Positions 1 through 8,564 of a stretch of 60,953 nucleotides of DNA are shown piece after piece. A program made the translations under genes and the position numbers. The notes beneath the pieces were generated by a model. It did no database searches. It saw only the letters and a list, made by a program, of their open reading frames with translations, and was not told where the DNA came from. Position 1 is the first letter of the stretch. Each line of letters opens with the position of its first letter. The stretch comes from an uncultured Spartobacteria bacterium (lineage in GTDB: Bacteria > Verrucomicrobiota > Verrucomicrobiia > Chthoniobacterales > Chthoniobacteraceae). The stretch is taken from the NCBI GenBank assembly GCA_903919125.1, contig CAIXGS010000041.1:1-60953 (forward strand), in the 5' to 3' direction.

Positions 1-140
1 CGCACCATGCAGCCTACGGAAAATCATGAAGCAAACCGGAGAACAGCCTCCGAGAGCCGGATGCGGGAAATCCGCCCGTCCGGTTCGATGAGGGGGAGAC
101 GCGTGTGGGTGGTTTACCAAACGCGTCTCCCTACTCTATT
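1..140 (+). mobile_element. Group II intron, 3' end (domains V and VI), truncated by window edge
   Basis: Positions 54-86 fold as group II domain V: a 9-bp lower stem (54-62 with 78-86) starting with the AGC catalytic triad, a two-base CC bulge at 76-77, an upper stem (63-66 with 72-75) and a GAAA-containing apical loop. Domain VI follows: an 11-bp stem (94-104 with 121-131) and then CTACTCTATT, which contains the likely branch-point A (about 133) and the usual bacterial 3' intron end at 139-140. The tight D5-D6 spacing and the terminal sequence resemble bacterial class C introns (family knowledge). The ribozyme core and any reverse transcriptase gene would lie left of the window, so intactness cannot be judged. 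The 3' exon is a dispersed repeat (141-190). Confidence 0.85.
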
Positions 141-190
141 CCGCGGTCCCAGGAGAGAAGGACCAATTTTCTTAAAGATTTGGTATTAGT
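141..190 (-). repeat. Dispersed palindromic repeat, copy 1 (interrupted by the group II intron)
   Basis: The reverse complement of these 50 bases matches 9672-9721 at 43 of 50 positions. In the second copy this stretch leads straight into a GCGGAGC-N4-GCTCCGC hairpin. Here that hairpin is cut after the CCGC of one arm and replaced by the intron end, so this is the 3' exon of the intron. Confidence 0.8.
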
Positions 191-210
191 GCCCGAATGC
201 ACGCGCTCCT

Positions 211-1728
211 TTACCAAGTATAACGGACCGTGTACGTGACCGCCGTTTCGCCTTCCGGCGGGACTGGCACCACGCTCTGCATCGTGTGGCTGTCCAAAGG
301 CCGGAACTCGTGACTTTTCGCCGTTAACTTCCAACTCGCAGTCCGCACAAAGTGTTCCACGACGTGAATCTCGACCGGGTTTTTCCCTTGGTTGCGCACT
401 TTTATCTCAAAGCTTTCGTCCAGCGTCTTTCGGGCCGTATCTAATTGGAAGTCCGTCCGTTTGCGCTCACCTACGAGATCAAACGCGTTGCCTAGCTTCA
501 CTTGAACCTTTTCGTTGCGAGGCGTGTGATCTAGTCGGTCCTCCCCCACGAATTCCAGCTGCTCTCCGTCCTTGCGATAGACGCGCAGCACCCCAGCCGG
601 TAGCGCCATTCCCAGCTTGGACGCTTCGGAATTCGTGAACTCCAAGCGCGACTCCACCTTCTTTGAGGGCGTCGTTCCCCATTCACCCTCGAGCATGATG
701 TGGCCGAAAAATTGCACGCCAGCCTGCGGGTCGTAGAGGTAGATTCGTCGGGTCGGGATTCCCGCTGCGCGCGCAAACTCCACCTGCTTGGTTTCCTGAT
801 CCCGCAAGGTGGTGGGACGTGGCAGGGTGTAGAGATGAAAGTCGTCGAATGTTTTCTCGGAAACTTCGGCGATTGCATCACTTCGCGCCGCAGCCATCAG
901 GGCCTGCATTTTGTACGATGTTTGTGGCCCTTGGGCGCGGTGCACGTCTCCAGCGAGCAACTTGATGTGGGCACTCTCGAACTGTTTGCCAGAGCGGTTG
1001 TTCATGGTCACCCAGCCATTCATATCGGCGAGGTCTCCGGCTTCGGGCAGTACTAAATTGTAGCTCGCATTCCACTCCAGTCCTTGGGTCAGATACGCGA
1101 GTTCCGCCTGTAAACTGGTGGCCTCGGGGCTTTGAATTTTCCAACTCAACACCGGCTTGAGCAGCACCCCCTCGTCCTTGACCGCGGGGAATAGTGGGCG
1201 GCCAGGAAGTTCAAACACGATCTTGCCGTCCACCTCGATCATCGGTTCGACGGGCTGCCCTCCGGGAACGTAACCGCTGCGGATGATTTTCCCCTCGACG
1301 ACACGATCTCCTTTTTGCGCCTCGTGTACCAGAAAGCTCAGGACTTGCCCCTCGTATCGATCCAGCAAGGTGAGCTGGTTGACTGGGTCGTTTTGGTAGT
1401 TTTGTTCCAAAATCGAAAGCGAAACCTTGCCCGACGGATCTCTCAGAATGACCGTGCTCGGGTCCAAGCTAGCCGTCGCCCCAGAATAGCGGATGCTGTT
1501 TTCACCGGCCTTGAGTTCCAGCGGCACAGTGTCGCGCACGACGGCGAACTGCCCGTTGTAAATCGTCAGCCCAGGGCTAGCTAAAGCCGACAGGCTCAAC
1601 ATGGAAAAAACGGCGGCCGCAACCACTGTATGCCCCAAACGCTCGGAGGAACAACCGCGTGGGGAACTGCGCTGCGTTGTGCAACGATCTGGGCGGCGTG
1701 GAGCCAAAAAGTGGGAAGGCCGGTTCAT
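211..1728 (-). CDS. DUF4139 domain-containing exported protein
   Basis: A 505-residue protein of unknown function. The start at 1728 was chosen because upstream in-frame codons overlap the end of manA. A basic N-terminal stretch of about 35 residues precedes a hydrophobic segment (VVAAAVFSMLSLSALASP) that looks like a signal peptide, so export is likely. The mature part is beta-rich, and the central and C-terminal region (WNASYNLVLP, then GWVTMNNRSGKQFESAHIKLLAGDV) matches the pattern of DUF4139 proteins, which are related to the mucoidy-inhibitor type. It follows manA in the same direction with an 80-bp gap. The substrate and role are unknown; the family call rests on pattern recognition. 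Confidence 0.8.
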   Translation of the reverse strand: MNRPSHFLAPRRPDRCTTQRSSPRGCSSERLGHTVVAAAVFSMLSLSALASPGLTIYNGQFAVVRDTVPLELKAGENSIRYSGATASLDPSTVILRDPSGKVSLSILEQNYQNDPVNQLTLLDRYEGQVLSFLVHEAQKGDRVVEGKIIRSGYVPGGQPVEPMIEVDGKIVFELPGRPLFPAVKDEGVLLKPVLSWKIQSPEATSLQAELAYLTQGLEWNASYNLVLPEAGDLADMNGWVTMNNRSGKQFESAHIKLLAGDVHRAQGPQTSYKMQALMAAARSDAIAEVSEKTFDDFHLYTLPRPTTLRDQETKQVEFARAAGIPTRRIYLYDPQAGVQFFGHIMLEGEWGTTPSKKVESRLEFTNSEASKLGMALPAGVLRVYRKDGEQLEFVGEDRLDHTPRNEKVQVKLGNAFDLVGERKRTDFQLDTARKTLDESFEIKVRNQGKNPVEIHVVEHFVRTASWKLTAKSHEFRPLDSHTMQSVVPVPPEGETAVTYTVRYTW

Positions 1729-1807
1729 GGGAGTTGCCGATAATAGCCCCTTCACTATCCGCCAACTCTGCGGCTTCTCAACCGCATTTTGTGTAAATTT
1801 AACGCCT

Positions 1808-2746
1808 TCAGTGAGGAAGGCTGACGCGTAACAGGGCTGCACCCTCTGTTTCGGGAACAAACTCCACAACCTCAGCCTCTACCGGCAGGACAAACCAATC
1901 GCCTTTCACCATTCGGTGCGCCCCCACTTGTACCGCCCCCTCCACCACCATAAACAGGGGCCCCGTCTCTCCTGCGAGATAGCGGCTACCCTTTAAATCG
2001 AGCCAATCCACGCCGAAAAATTCGCATCCGAACGCCGCCTGCCGCAAAGGAGGCTCCAACGAGGGTTCGTGATCGCTAAACGCAATGCACGCGAGAGATT
2101 CAGCGATGTGCAAAGGGCGTGCCTGCCCGTCCAAGCCCACGCGATTCCAATCAAAAATACGGTAGGTCGTGTCGCTGTTTTGTTGCACCTCCGCAATCAA
2201 ACACCCCGCTCCAATCGCATGGCAGCGCCCCACTGGGATGTAAATGGAGTCTCCCTTCGTCACTGGAATCCGGTGCAGTAGCGACTCCACCTCGCCCGTT
2301 TTCAATGCGTGTTCCAGAGCCGCTCGATCCACTCCTTTCTTAAAGCCTGCGTACACCGCCGCGCCAGGCTCTGCTTCAAGAATGTACCACCATTCATTTT
2401 TAGGCTCGGCCCCGGTGTTCCCCGCCTCCAGCCTTGGGGGGTGCACCTGCACGGAAAGCGTTTCCCGAGCATCCAGCAGTTTGATTAACAAAGGAAACCG
2501 CTCACTTTCCGTGGCGGTTTCACCGAAAACCGCAGCCCTGTGATCTTTCCAGAGTGAGTGTAATGTGGCCCCTGCATGGGTTCCTGCGGATACGACACTT
2601 TGCGCTTCTGGACGGTCCACCACTTCCCAGGCCTCCCCGATAAGCGCTCCGGGTCGCAGTTGGCGCCCGTAATGCTCCTGAAGCGCTCGGCCTCCCCACG
2701 GCCGTTCCTGATAAATGGGGGCAAAGACTATCGGTTGTTTGAGCAT
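1808..2746 (-). CDS. manA: Class I mannose-6-phosphate isomerase (short form)
   Basis: Interconverts mannose 6-phosphate and fructose 6-phosphate in the cytoplasm, feeding mannose use or GDP-mannose synthesis. The 312-residue length matches the short Firmicute-like type. Visible landmarks are the N-terminal YQERPWGG, the zinc-site segment LSVQVHPP with the nearby EPKNEWWYIL, the cupin segment IPVGRCHAIGAGCLIAEVQQNSDTTYR and the downstream HIAES. The ATG at 2746 is preferred; an in-frame GTG at 2773 would add nine residues and also lacks a clear ribosome binding site. The gene is divergent from the zinc dehydrogenase at 2879, and the DUF4139 gene follows it. Confidence 0.9.
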   Translation of the reverse strand: MLKQPIVFAPIYQERPWGGRALQEHYGRQLRPGALIGEAWEVVDRPEAQSVVSAGTHAGATLHSLWKDHRAAVFGETATESERFPLLIKLLDARETLSVQVHPPRLEAGNTGAEPKNEWWYILEAEPGAAVYAGFKKGVDRAALEHALKTGEVESLLHRIPVTKGDSIYIPVGRCHAIGAGCLIAEVQQNSDTTYRIFDWNRVGLDGQARPLHIAESLACIAFSDHEPSLEPPLRQAAFGCEFFGVDWLDLKGSRYLAGETGPLFMVVEGAVQVGAHRMVKGDWFVLPVEAEVVEFVPETEGAALLRVSLPH

Positions 2747-2878
2747 GAGTTCCAGTTGTGCTTGGGGTGGCACACTAAATTCATCATCGCAATTCGCTAT
2801 TCATAGTCACAATCTTTTCATCGTGTTCGCCGTTTTTTCCTCCGATTTTGCGGCCTCATTTTTAAACAACTCGTTTTG

Positions 2879-3910
2879 ATGAAAGCTCTCGTTCTCTCCC
2901 AATACCGCCAACTCGAATTACAGGATCTGCCCCAACCTACTCCCGCTGCTGACGAAGTCCTGATCCAGGTTCGCGCCTGCGGCATCTGCGGCAGCGATGT
3001 GCACGGCTACGATGGGAGCACTGGTCGTCGCATCCCGCCTCTGGTGATGGGCCATGAGGCAGCGGGAGTCATAGCGGCTGTTGGCGGTGATGTCAGGGAC
3101 TTCGCCGTTGGTGACCGGGTCACATTCGATTCCACTATCTCCTGCGGTCAATGCCATTTCTGTAAACGCGGCCAAGTCAATTTGTGCGATGCGCGTCAGG
3201 TGCTGGGCGTCTCCTGTGGCGACTATCGTCGTGCGGGTGCCTTCGCGGAATTTGTGACGGTCCCCGCTCGGGTGCTTTACCGGTTGCCGGACGGGCTTGC
3301 GTTTGAGAAGGCCGCGATGATTGAGGCGATTTCCGTTGCAGTCCATGCGGTTCATCTTACCCCTGTGGAACTTAACGATACCGCCGTGGTCGTTGGCGCC
3401 GGCATGATTGGCTTGCTGACTCTCCAGGCCGCGAGGCTCGCTGGTTGTCGCAAGATTATCGCTGTGGACGTCGACGAAGGGCGTTTGCGCACAGCCCTGA
3501 GCCTAGGCGCGACCCATTCGATCCTCGCCAAAGACCAGGATGTTCCTGCCTTGGTGCGCGAATGGACTGACGGCCGAGGCGCCGATGTCGCCTTCGAATG
3601 CGTCGGAACCAGCGTCACCGTCCAGTCGGCGATAGAAAGCACGCGCAAAGGCGGCACCGTGACTCTTGTGGGCAATATCGCCCCGCGCATCGAGCTTCCG
3701 TTGCAATCCGTGGTGACGCGGCAAATTCGTCTTCAAGGCTCGTGCGCCTCTGGCGGAGAAATCCCTGCGTGCATCGAACTCCTCGCGGCCGGTCTGATTC
3801 AGGTCGAGCCCATGCTCAGCGCCTTTGCGCCGCTTGAGGATGGGCCTCGCTGGTTTGAGCGCCTTTACTCGCACGAGGCGGGCCTGATGAAAGTCGTCCT
3901 CCATCCTTAA
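2879..3910 (+). CDS. Zinc-dependent medium-chain alcohol/polyol dehydrogenase
   Basis: A 343-residue MDR-family enzyme that should oxidise a polyol or sugar alcohol with NAD(P)+. The catalytic zinc ligands appear in ACGICGSDVHGYDG and GHEAAG. A structural zinc site is present with four cysteines (CGQCHFCKRGQVNLC). The Rossmann motif is VVGAGMIGLL. The similarity is closest to the sorbitol or galactitol-1-phosphate dehydrogenase type, but the substrate cannot be read from sequence. The ATG at 2879 is preferred over an in-frame TTG one codon earlier. The SDR gene begins 13 bp after the stop, so the two probably form an operon for one sugar or sugar-acid route. Confidence 0.88.
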   Translation: MKALVLSQYRQLELQDLPQPTPAADEVLIQVRACGICGSDVHGYDGSTGRRIPPLVMGHEAAGVIAAVGGDVRDFAVGDRVTFDSTISCGQCHFCKRGQVNLCDARQVLGVSCGDYRRAGAFAEFVTVPARVLYRLPDGLAFEKAAMIEAISVAVHAVHLTPVELNDTAVVVGAGMIGLLTLQAARLAGCRKIIAVDVDEGRLRTALSLGATHSILAKDQDVPALVREWTDGRGADVAFECVGTSVTVQSAIESTRKGGTVTLVGNIAPRIELPLQSVVTRQIRLQGSCASGGEIPACIELLAAGLIQVEPMLSAFAPLEDGPRWFERLYSHEAGLMKVVLHP

Positions 3911-3923
3911 CTTAAGCGTTTCT

Positions 3924-4703
3924 ATGCAATTTTTCGACTTAACCGGCCGTGTGGCACTCGTTACCGGCACTAGCCGCGGTCTTGGACAGTACCTCGCTCG
4001 CGCCCTTGCCCTCGCAGGTGCGGACATCGCCATGACCAGTCGCAATGCCGACTCGCTGGCGCCGTTTCAGCGGGAGATTGAGGCGCTCGGACGCCGGACC
4101 TTTGCCACCGCGCTGGACGTTCGTGATCACGGTTCCATTCAGGAGGCGGTCGCGCAAGTGGAGGCAGCCTTTGGGAAAATAGACATCCTAGTAAACAACG
4201 CAGGCTGCAATGTGCGTAAGCCTGCCATCGAGGTGACTTGGGAGGATTGGAACCTGGTTGTTGATACGAATTTGCGCGGCACGTTTTTCACCGCCCAAGC
4301 GGTTGCTTCCTCGATGATCCGCAATGGTTATGGTCGCATCATCAACATTGGTTCGGTTACGTGCGTGGCCGGTTATGCGGGCTTGGCACCTTATGGGGCG
4401 AGCCGCGGCGGCGTTAAACAGTTGACCATGAGCCTCGCCGACGATTGGGGAAAACACGGGATTACCGTTAATTGCCTCGCGCCGGGTTGGTTTCGTACCG
4501 ATCAAAACAAGGTGCTATACGAAAACGCAGAATGGCTTGCTTACCTCTGTGATCGCATCCCGTTGAAACGTCCAGGTGCCCCTAATGATCTGGATGCGCC
4601 GGTCATTTTCTTGGCTTCGGAGGCCAGTCGCTATGTTACCGGTCAGACGCTCCTAGTGGACGGAGGCATTTCGACGGGGGCGACCAAGGCGACGCTCAGC
4701 TAA
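3924..4703 (+). CDS. SDR-family oxidoreductase with YxxxR in place of YxxxK
   Basis: A 259-residue short-chain dehydrogenase similar to gluconate 5-dehydrogenase or 2-deoxygluconate 3-dehydrogenase. The cofactor motif TGTSRGLG, the NNAG motif, the catalytic serine (INIGSVTC) and a C-terminal VTGQTLLVDGG are present. The active-site tyrosine lies in YGASRGGVK. The lysine normally four residues after it is an arginine (codon cgc), which is unusual because that lysine binds the nicotinamide ribose and lowers the tyrosine pKa. It is probably co-transcribed with the preceding zinc dehydrogenase. The substrate is unknown. Confidence 0.87.
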   Translation: MQFFDLTGRVALVTGTSRGLGQYLARALALAGADIAMTSRNADSLAPFQREIEALGRRTFATALDVRDHGSIQEAVAQVEAAFGKIDILVNNAGCNVRKPAIEVTWEDWNLVVDTNLRGTFFTAQAVASSMIRNGYGRIINIGSVTCVAGYAGLAPYGASRGGVKQLTMSLADDWGKHGITVNCLAPGWFRTDQNKVLYENAEWLAYLCDRIPLKRPGAPNDLDAPVIFLASEASRYVTGQTLLVDGGISTGATKATLS

Positions 4704-4776
4704 GGGGAGACGCGCTCAGTTCGGTCGGTCTCGCAAGCGAGAGAGACGAGCTTCGACGCGCTTCGGCATGCCCGCT

Positions 4777-5973
4777 TTAATGTGCCCCAGGCATATCTCG
4801 CTTGGCGTCGAACGATTCGGCGGGGTGTGTCTCGGGAGACATCCCTGCGGATTCTCGGGCCATTTTTGCCAGAAGCAACGCCTTCTCTTCTTCCCGGAGC
4901 GGTTCCCAGCCACTCAAAACCGCCACCTCTCTCACGGGTGCTTCTTTCACCTCTTCCTCTACCGCCGGTGTTTTGTTGCCCTCAAGCCAGACCACTTTGG
5001 AGACATTTTTGTCCTTCTCTTCCACTTCTCCAGTAAATCCCAACGCATCCGCCCTGCGCGGGTCGGTGAGTAGTCCCCACTCCGGAGAAACCATCGTGAC
5101 CCTCTGCCCCTGAATCACATCCCTGAACGCAGCCGGCTTATCCGCGGACTCACGCAGCTGCTCCCTGAACTTTACCAAACTGCGCTCCTTCATCACGCGG
5201 ATTACCGGTAATTCGCCTCGGACACGGGCTGCTACCCAGTTGTACGCGGGCCCACCCACAAATATGGATTTTCCCAACTCCGAGATGTTTGTGATGTTGA
5301 CGGTGTGTAGAACGCACCCGCCGTTTTCCGAGGCATCGATCAGTACAGTGCTGAGGTCTGTCTCGTCGAAATCCTTGATGGAACAAAATACGTAGTTGTC
5401 GGGACCAGTATTGTATTCGCGGTCTGCCCAAATGCCGATTCCTGTGGAGGGATTCCACTTGGCTTTGGGCGGAAGTGGTGCCCAGCCTATGGTTTCAGTC
5501 CCGTAGCGCCAGCTGACCCATGAGGCTGCCCATTCCAAGTCGGGGGCCCAACACCAGCCTTCTTCTTTGGCACGCACCCAGCGGCCAAAGTGGTACACAA
5601 TTCCACCGAAGTCTTCGTTGCTCAGCCATGTCCAACCGTAGCGGGAGTAGGCCCAAGAACCGACTGTGTAGGGTGCCCATTTTTCATCTACATTTTTGGG
5701 CTTCCAACACCGGCCATACTCGCCCAAATCAAGCCATTCTCCGTAGGGAGAAAGGGCTTCTTTGAAGAAGCGGCGCGCCATCTCCTGCGGTTCGACCTTT
5801 AAAACCGGTTTAATCGGGGACGCTTGTCCAGTTTCGCTATCCACCAAAGAACTCGGCGTGGAAGCCGCTTTTTTCTGAGGTTTAGCCGCCGTTTTTGCGG
5901 AAGCAGCCCCTACCAGTCCTAAAAAGAGGGCTAGAGAAGCGAGTTGGTTGATTGATCTAAAGCGAGATCTCAT
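4777..5973 (-). CDS. DUF6600-type tryptophan-rich exported protein
   Basis: A 398-residue protein of unknown function. The start at 5973 gives MRSRFRSINQLASLALFLG, a convincing signal peptide ending near ASA. Residues about 70-180 carry repeated aromatic motifs (YGEWLDLGEYGRCWKP, WAPYTVGSWAYSRYGWTW, YHFGRWVRAKEEGWCWAP, WVSWRYG, IGWAPLPP) typical of the DUF6600 region seen in many Gram-negative envelope proteins. The C-terminal third is acidic and charged with no recognised domain. The protein is probably periplasmic or outer-membrane associated. The gene converges with the SDR gene, with a small hairpin between them (TCTCGC-AA-GCGAGA near 4729). Confidence 0.75.
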   Translation of the reverse strand: MRSRFRSINQLASLALFLGLVGAASAKTAAKPQKKAASTPSSLVDSETGQASPIKPVLKVEPQEMARRFFKEALSPYGEWLDLGEYGRCWKPKNVDEKWAPYTVGSWAYSRYGWTWLSNEDFGGIVYHFGRWVRAKEEGWCWAPDLEWAASWVSWRYGTETIGWAPLPPKAKWNPSTGIGIWADREYNTGPDNYVFCSIKDFDETDLSTVLIDASENGGCVLHTVNITNISELGKSIFVGGPAYNWVAARVRGELPVIRVMKERSLVKFREQLRESADKPAAFRDVIQGQRVTMVSPEWGLLTDPRRADALGFTGEVEEKDKNVSKVVWLEGNKTPAVEEEVKEAPVREVAVLSGWEPLREEEKALLLAKMARESAGMSPETHPAESFDAKRDMPGAH

Positions 5974-6292
5974 GGGTACGTATCGAGTGCGGCTTCCCGA
6001 GGCCGCGAAGGTCGGTTTTGAGCCTAAAAAATGGTTTAAATTAAGGAATCCAGCGCCTGAAAAAGTGTCTGAAAATGAATGGTTTAAAAGCTGAAGTGGA
6101 TTCACTCTTTTTTAGATAATTTTTGAGGTGATCCGAGGCGGCAAAAGATGGGTTAAGGGGAGAATTTCACCCTAAATGAAGCAGATTTTGGGCTAGAGGG
6201 GCATCTCACCTGAATTTTACTCATTTTCCCCAAACTTTTTCCCCACCGAATTCCGTAGCGAACATGGAATCAACAACATCAAGGAGGACTCA
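5974..6292. other. Intergenic region upstream of two divergent genes
   Basis: This 319-bp A+T-rich stretch holds the control region of the DUF6600 gene (leftward) and of the orphan gene at 6293 (rightward). A direct repeat ATGGTTTAAA occurs at 6031-6040 and 6079-6088, a possible operator. A sequence block at 6187-6259 is shared with the region upstream of the gene at 51108. No coding sequence was seen here. Confidence 0.5.
6187..6259 (+). promoter_or_regulatory. Shared upstream block, copy A
   Basis: It contains TTTGGGCT (6187-6194), then CATTTTCCCCAAACTTTTT starting at 6222, then TTCCGTAGC (6251-6259). The same three elements in the same order and with nearly the same spacing occur at 51017-51089, each just upstream of an orphan exported protein. 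This is likely a shared promoter and 5' leader; the function is inferred only. Confidence 0.45.
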
Positions 6293-7012
6293 ATGCAAAC
6301 ATCTAAAGACTTTATTGGCAACCTATGCAGTAAGCCCCAGCTAGCCGAGCGCCTTGGCCAGCACATTGGCCATGTCATAGTCCAGCGCCTTGGCCAGCTC
6401 ATAGCCCTACCATGTTTGGTAAACTCTGCCAGAGAGCTCTCTACTCTCTCAGAGGTCGCCAAGACTGTTCATCTATCGATTGCTTCCAGCGCTTCGCGGC
6501 TGGTGCGCCGGTCGGCTCGTATTTTGGGAGACTTCCTTTCTGGCACGGGCATCCAATCCACGGGCTCGAGCAAGGCATCGATCCAACTGAGCCAAAGTCT
6601 TCCTGTAGGGGTTGTCGTATCCGAGTCCGGCCAAATTCAGGGCGCCGCTCCTCGCTTAAATGCCGGTTTCATTCCGCGTTTGATCCTCGGGGCGGCTGGG
6701 TTGGTTGCCTTGGTTTTCCTTTCCAGTTGCGCTCATTGCCCAATGTGCGGGAAGTGTGGCCACGGAATGATGGCGGCTCCCTCGGCAAAAGGCTCCGCCA
6801 AAGAGCCTGCGATGCATCACGGCTCTGGGCGCATGCACCGCTCCGGGCACCTCGCCTCGGGAGATGGGGAGGGGCAGCCCGCTTCCACGCCAGTCATTCA
6901 GCAAAAGAGTGCCAAAGCCAAGCGCGCGAACGCAAGTGAACCTGCTGCAAACAAGGGGAGTGCGGCCGCGCCAAACTCGCTTGAGACCCCTATGCGCAGA
7001 AGTTTCCGTTAG
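6293..7012 (+). CDS. Orphan protein with internal lipoprotein-like segment and Cys cluster
   Basis: A 239-residue protein I do not recognise. A strong ribosome binding site, AAGGAGGA (6281-6288), sets the start at 6293. The first 125 residues are unusual: near-repeats of RLGQ-I around residues 20-38 (DNA repeats built around CTTGGCCAGC) and then serine-rich sequence. Residues about 129-146 form a hydrophobic segment ending in a lipobox-like LSSC, followed by CAHCPMCGKCGHG, a C-x2-C-x2-C-x2-C cluster that could bind metal. The tail is rich in Ala, Lys and His with low complexity. A later TTG start at about residue 129 would give a small lipoprotein, but the ribosome binding site argues for the long form. 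Confidence 0.55.
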   Translation: MQTSKDFIGNLCSKPQLAERLGQHIGHVIVQRLGQLIALPCLVNSARELSTLSEVAKTVHLSIASSASRLVRRSARILGDFLSGTGIQSTGSSKASIQLSQSLPVGVVVSESGQIQGAAPRLNAGFIPRLILGAAGLVALVFLSSCAHCPMCGKCGHGMMAAPSAKGSAKEPAMHHGSGRMHRSGHLASGDGEGQPASTPVIQQKSAKAKRANASEPAANKGSAAAPNSLETPMRRSFR

Positions 7013-7113
7013 GGCGGTTGAGGTCGCGACGGATTGCATCGGCGAAGACTTCGCGTAGAGTTCATGCAAGGAGAGTTGACCGTGTCTCGCCGTCTAGCCA
7101 TGGTTCGGCGCGT

Positions 7114-8502
7114 ATGAACTACGACCTGATTGTCATAGGTGGCGGGCCGGCCGGCTACGTGGCGGCGATTCGAGCAGCGCAGCTTGGGAAAAAAGTCGCT
7201 TGCGTGGAAAAAGAGCGGGCGGGCGGCACTTGCTTGAACTGGGGCTGTATTCCCACGAAGTCTTTGCTGCGCAACGCTGAACTGTATCACATTTTCGCGC
7301 ATCGAGCGGCGGAGTTTGGGCTCAAGGCAGACAATGTTTCTTTCGACTGGGCGAAGATAGTCAGCCGTTCGCGGGACGTTTCGGACAAAAATGCGGGTGG
7401 GATCGAGTTTCTCTTCAAAAAGAACAAGGTCGACTACATCAAGGGCGAGGCTTCCTTGGATAAAGCGGGTTCGGTGAGCGTGAAGGCCGCCGATGGCGCG
7501 GTTCAGACGCTTGCCGCTGCCAAGATTATGGTCGCCACGGGCTGTCTTCCTCGGCCGATGCCGGGGTTTGGGTTCAATGGTAAGACGGTCATTTCCAGCA
7601 AGGAGGCGATGATTTTGCCTCAGCAGCCTAAGAGTCTCATTGTGATTGGTGCAGGGGCAATCGGGGTGGAATTTGCGTATTTTTACAACGCCTTCGGCAC
7701 CAAGGTAACGGTGGTGGAGATGTTGCCGAATTTGCTGCCGGTGGAAGATTCCGAGGTTTCTGTGGAGTTAGAAAAATCCTTTAAAAAGCAGGGAATCAAG
7801 GTGTTAACTTCGCATAAGACAGTCAAAACTGAGGCGGATGAACACGGGGTAAAAATTACCGTTGAAGATGTAAAGGGAGTGCGGCAGGAGTTGGAAGCGG
7901 ACGTGTGCTTGGTTGCGATCGGCGTACAACCGTTGCATCCTGGTGGAGCGCTGAAGCTTGCATTGAACGAGAGGGGCTACATCCAGACGAACGAACGTTA
8001 TGAGACCAATGTGCCCGGAGTGTACGCGACGGGCGACATTATTGGGCCGCCATGGCTAGCGCATGTGGCTAGTTTTGAGGCGATTCAAGCAGTAAACGGA
8101 ATGTTTCAGGCTGGGTTTCAACCCAAGAAGGTCGGGACCTTCCCTGGGTGCACCTACTGCCAGCCTCAGGTTGCGAGCGTTGGGTTGACGGAGCGGGCTG
8201 CGAAGGAAAAGGGTATTTCGTTCAAAGTGGGCAAGTTCCCTTACGCGGCGAGCGGTAAAGCGCGTGCTATTGGTGAAATCGAGGGGTTCGTGAAGCTGAT
8301 CCTCGGCGAACCACACGGCGAAGTGCTAGGTGCGCACATCATTGGGTCGGAAGCTACTGAACTGATCGCGGAGCTAGGTCTGGCCATCACTTTGGAGGCG
8401 ACCATCGACGAAATTGAAGGCACGATCCATGCGCACCCGACGTTGAGTGAGATGATTCACGAAGCGACGGGGCAGGCTCATGGTCATGCCATACACCTGT
8501 AA
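7114..8502 (+). CDS. lpdA: Dihydrolipoyl dehydrogenase (E3)
   Basis: The FAD flavoenzyme that reoxidises lipoyl groups of 2-oxoacid dehydrogenase complexes using NAD+. It has 462 residues from the ATG at 7114, where the FAD motif IVIGGGPAGY begins almost at once. The redox disulfide is C40-C45 in GGTCLNWGCIPTK. A second Rossmann motif (VIGAGAIGVEFA), the FAD-contact segment VYATGDI and the catalytic C-terminal HAHPTLSEM are all present. It is not adjacent to its E2 partner, which is at 36194. The 62-bp gap to tal allows co-transcription. Confidence 0.96.
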   Translation: MNYDLIVIGGGPAGYVAAIRAAQLGKKVACVEKERAGGTCLNWGCIPTKSLLRNAELYHIFAHRAAEFGLKADNVSFDWAKIVSRSRDVSDKNAGGIEFLFKKNKVDYIKGEASLDKAGSVSVKAADGAVQTLAAAKIMVATGCLPRPMPGFGFNGKTVISSKEAMILPQQPKSLIVIGAGAIGVEFAYFYNAFGTKVTVVEMLPNLLPVEDSEVSVELEKSFKKQGIKVLTSHKTVKTEADEHGVKITVEDVKGVRQELEADVCLVAIGVQPLHPGGALKLALNERGYIQTNERYETNVPGVYATGDIIGPPWLAHVASFEAIQAVNGMFQAGFQPKKVGTFPGCTYCQPQVASVGLTERAAKEKGISFKVGKFPYAASGKARAIGEIEGFVKLILGEPHGEVLGAHIIGSEATELIAELGLAITLEATIDEIEGTIHAHPTLSEMIHEATGQAHGHAIHL

Positions 8503-8564
8503 GTTGCTCACTTTCAATCTAAAGCAGATCAAAATTAGTCCCATCACCCTATCACCCTAAAATT

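Noticed and set aside
1-190. Short plus-strand coding frame starting at position 7
   Set aside because: It runs through the intron ribozyme domains and the repeat, which explain the sequence better.
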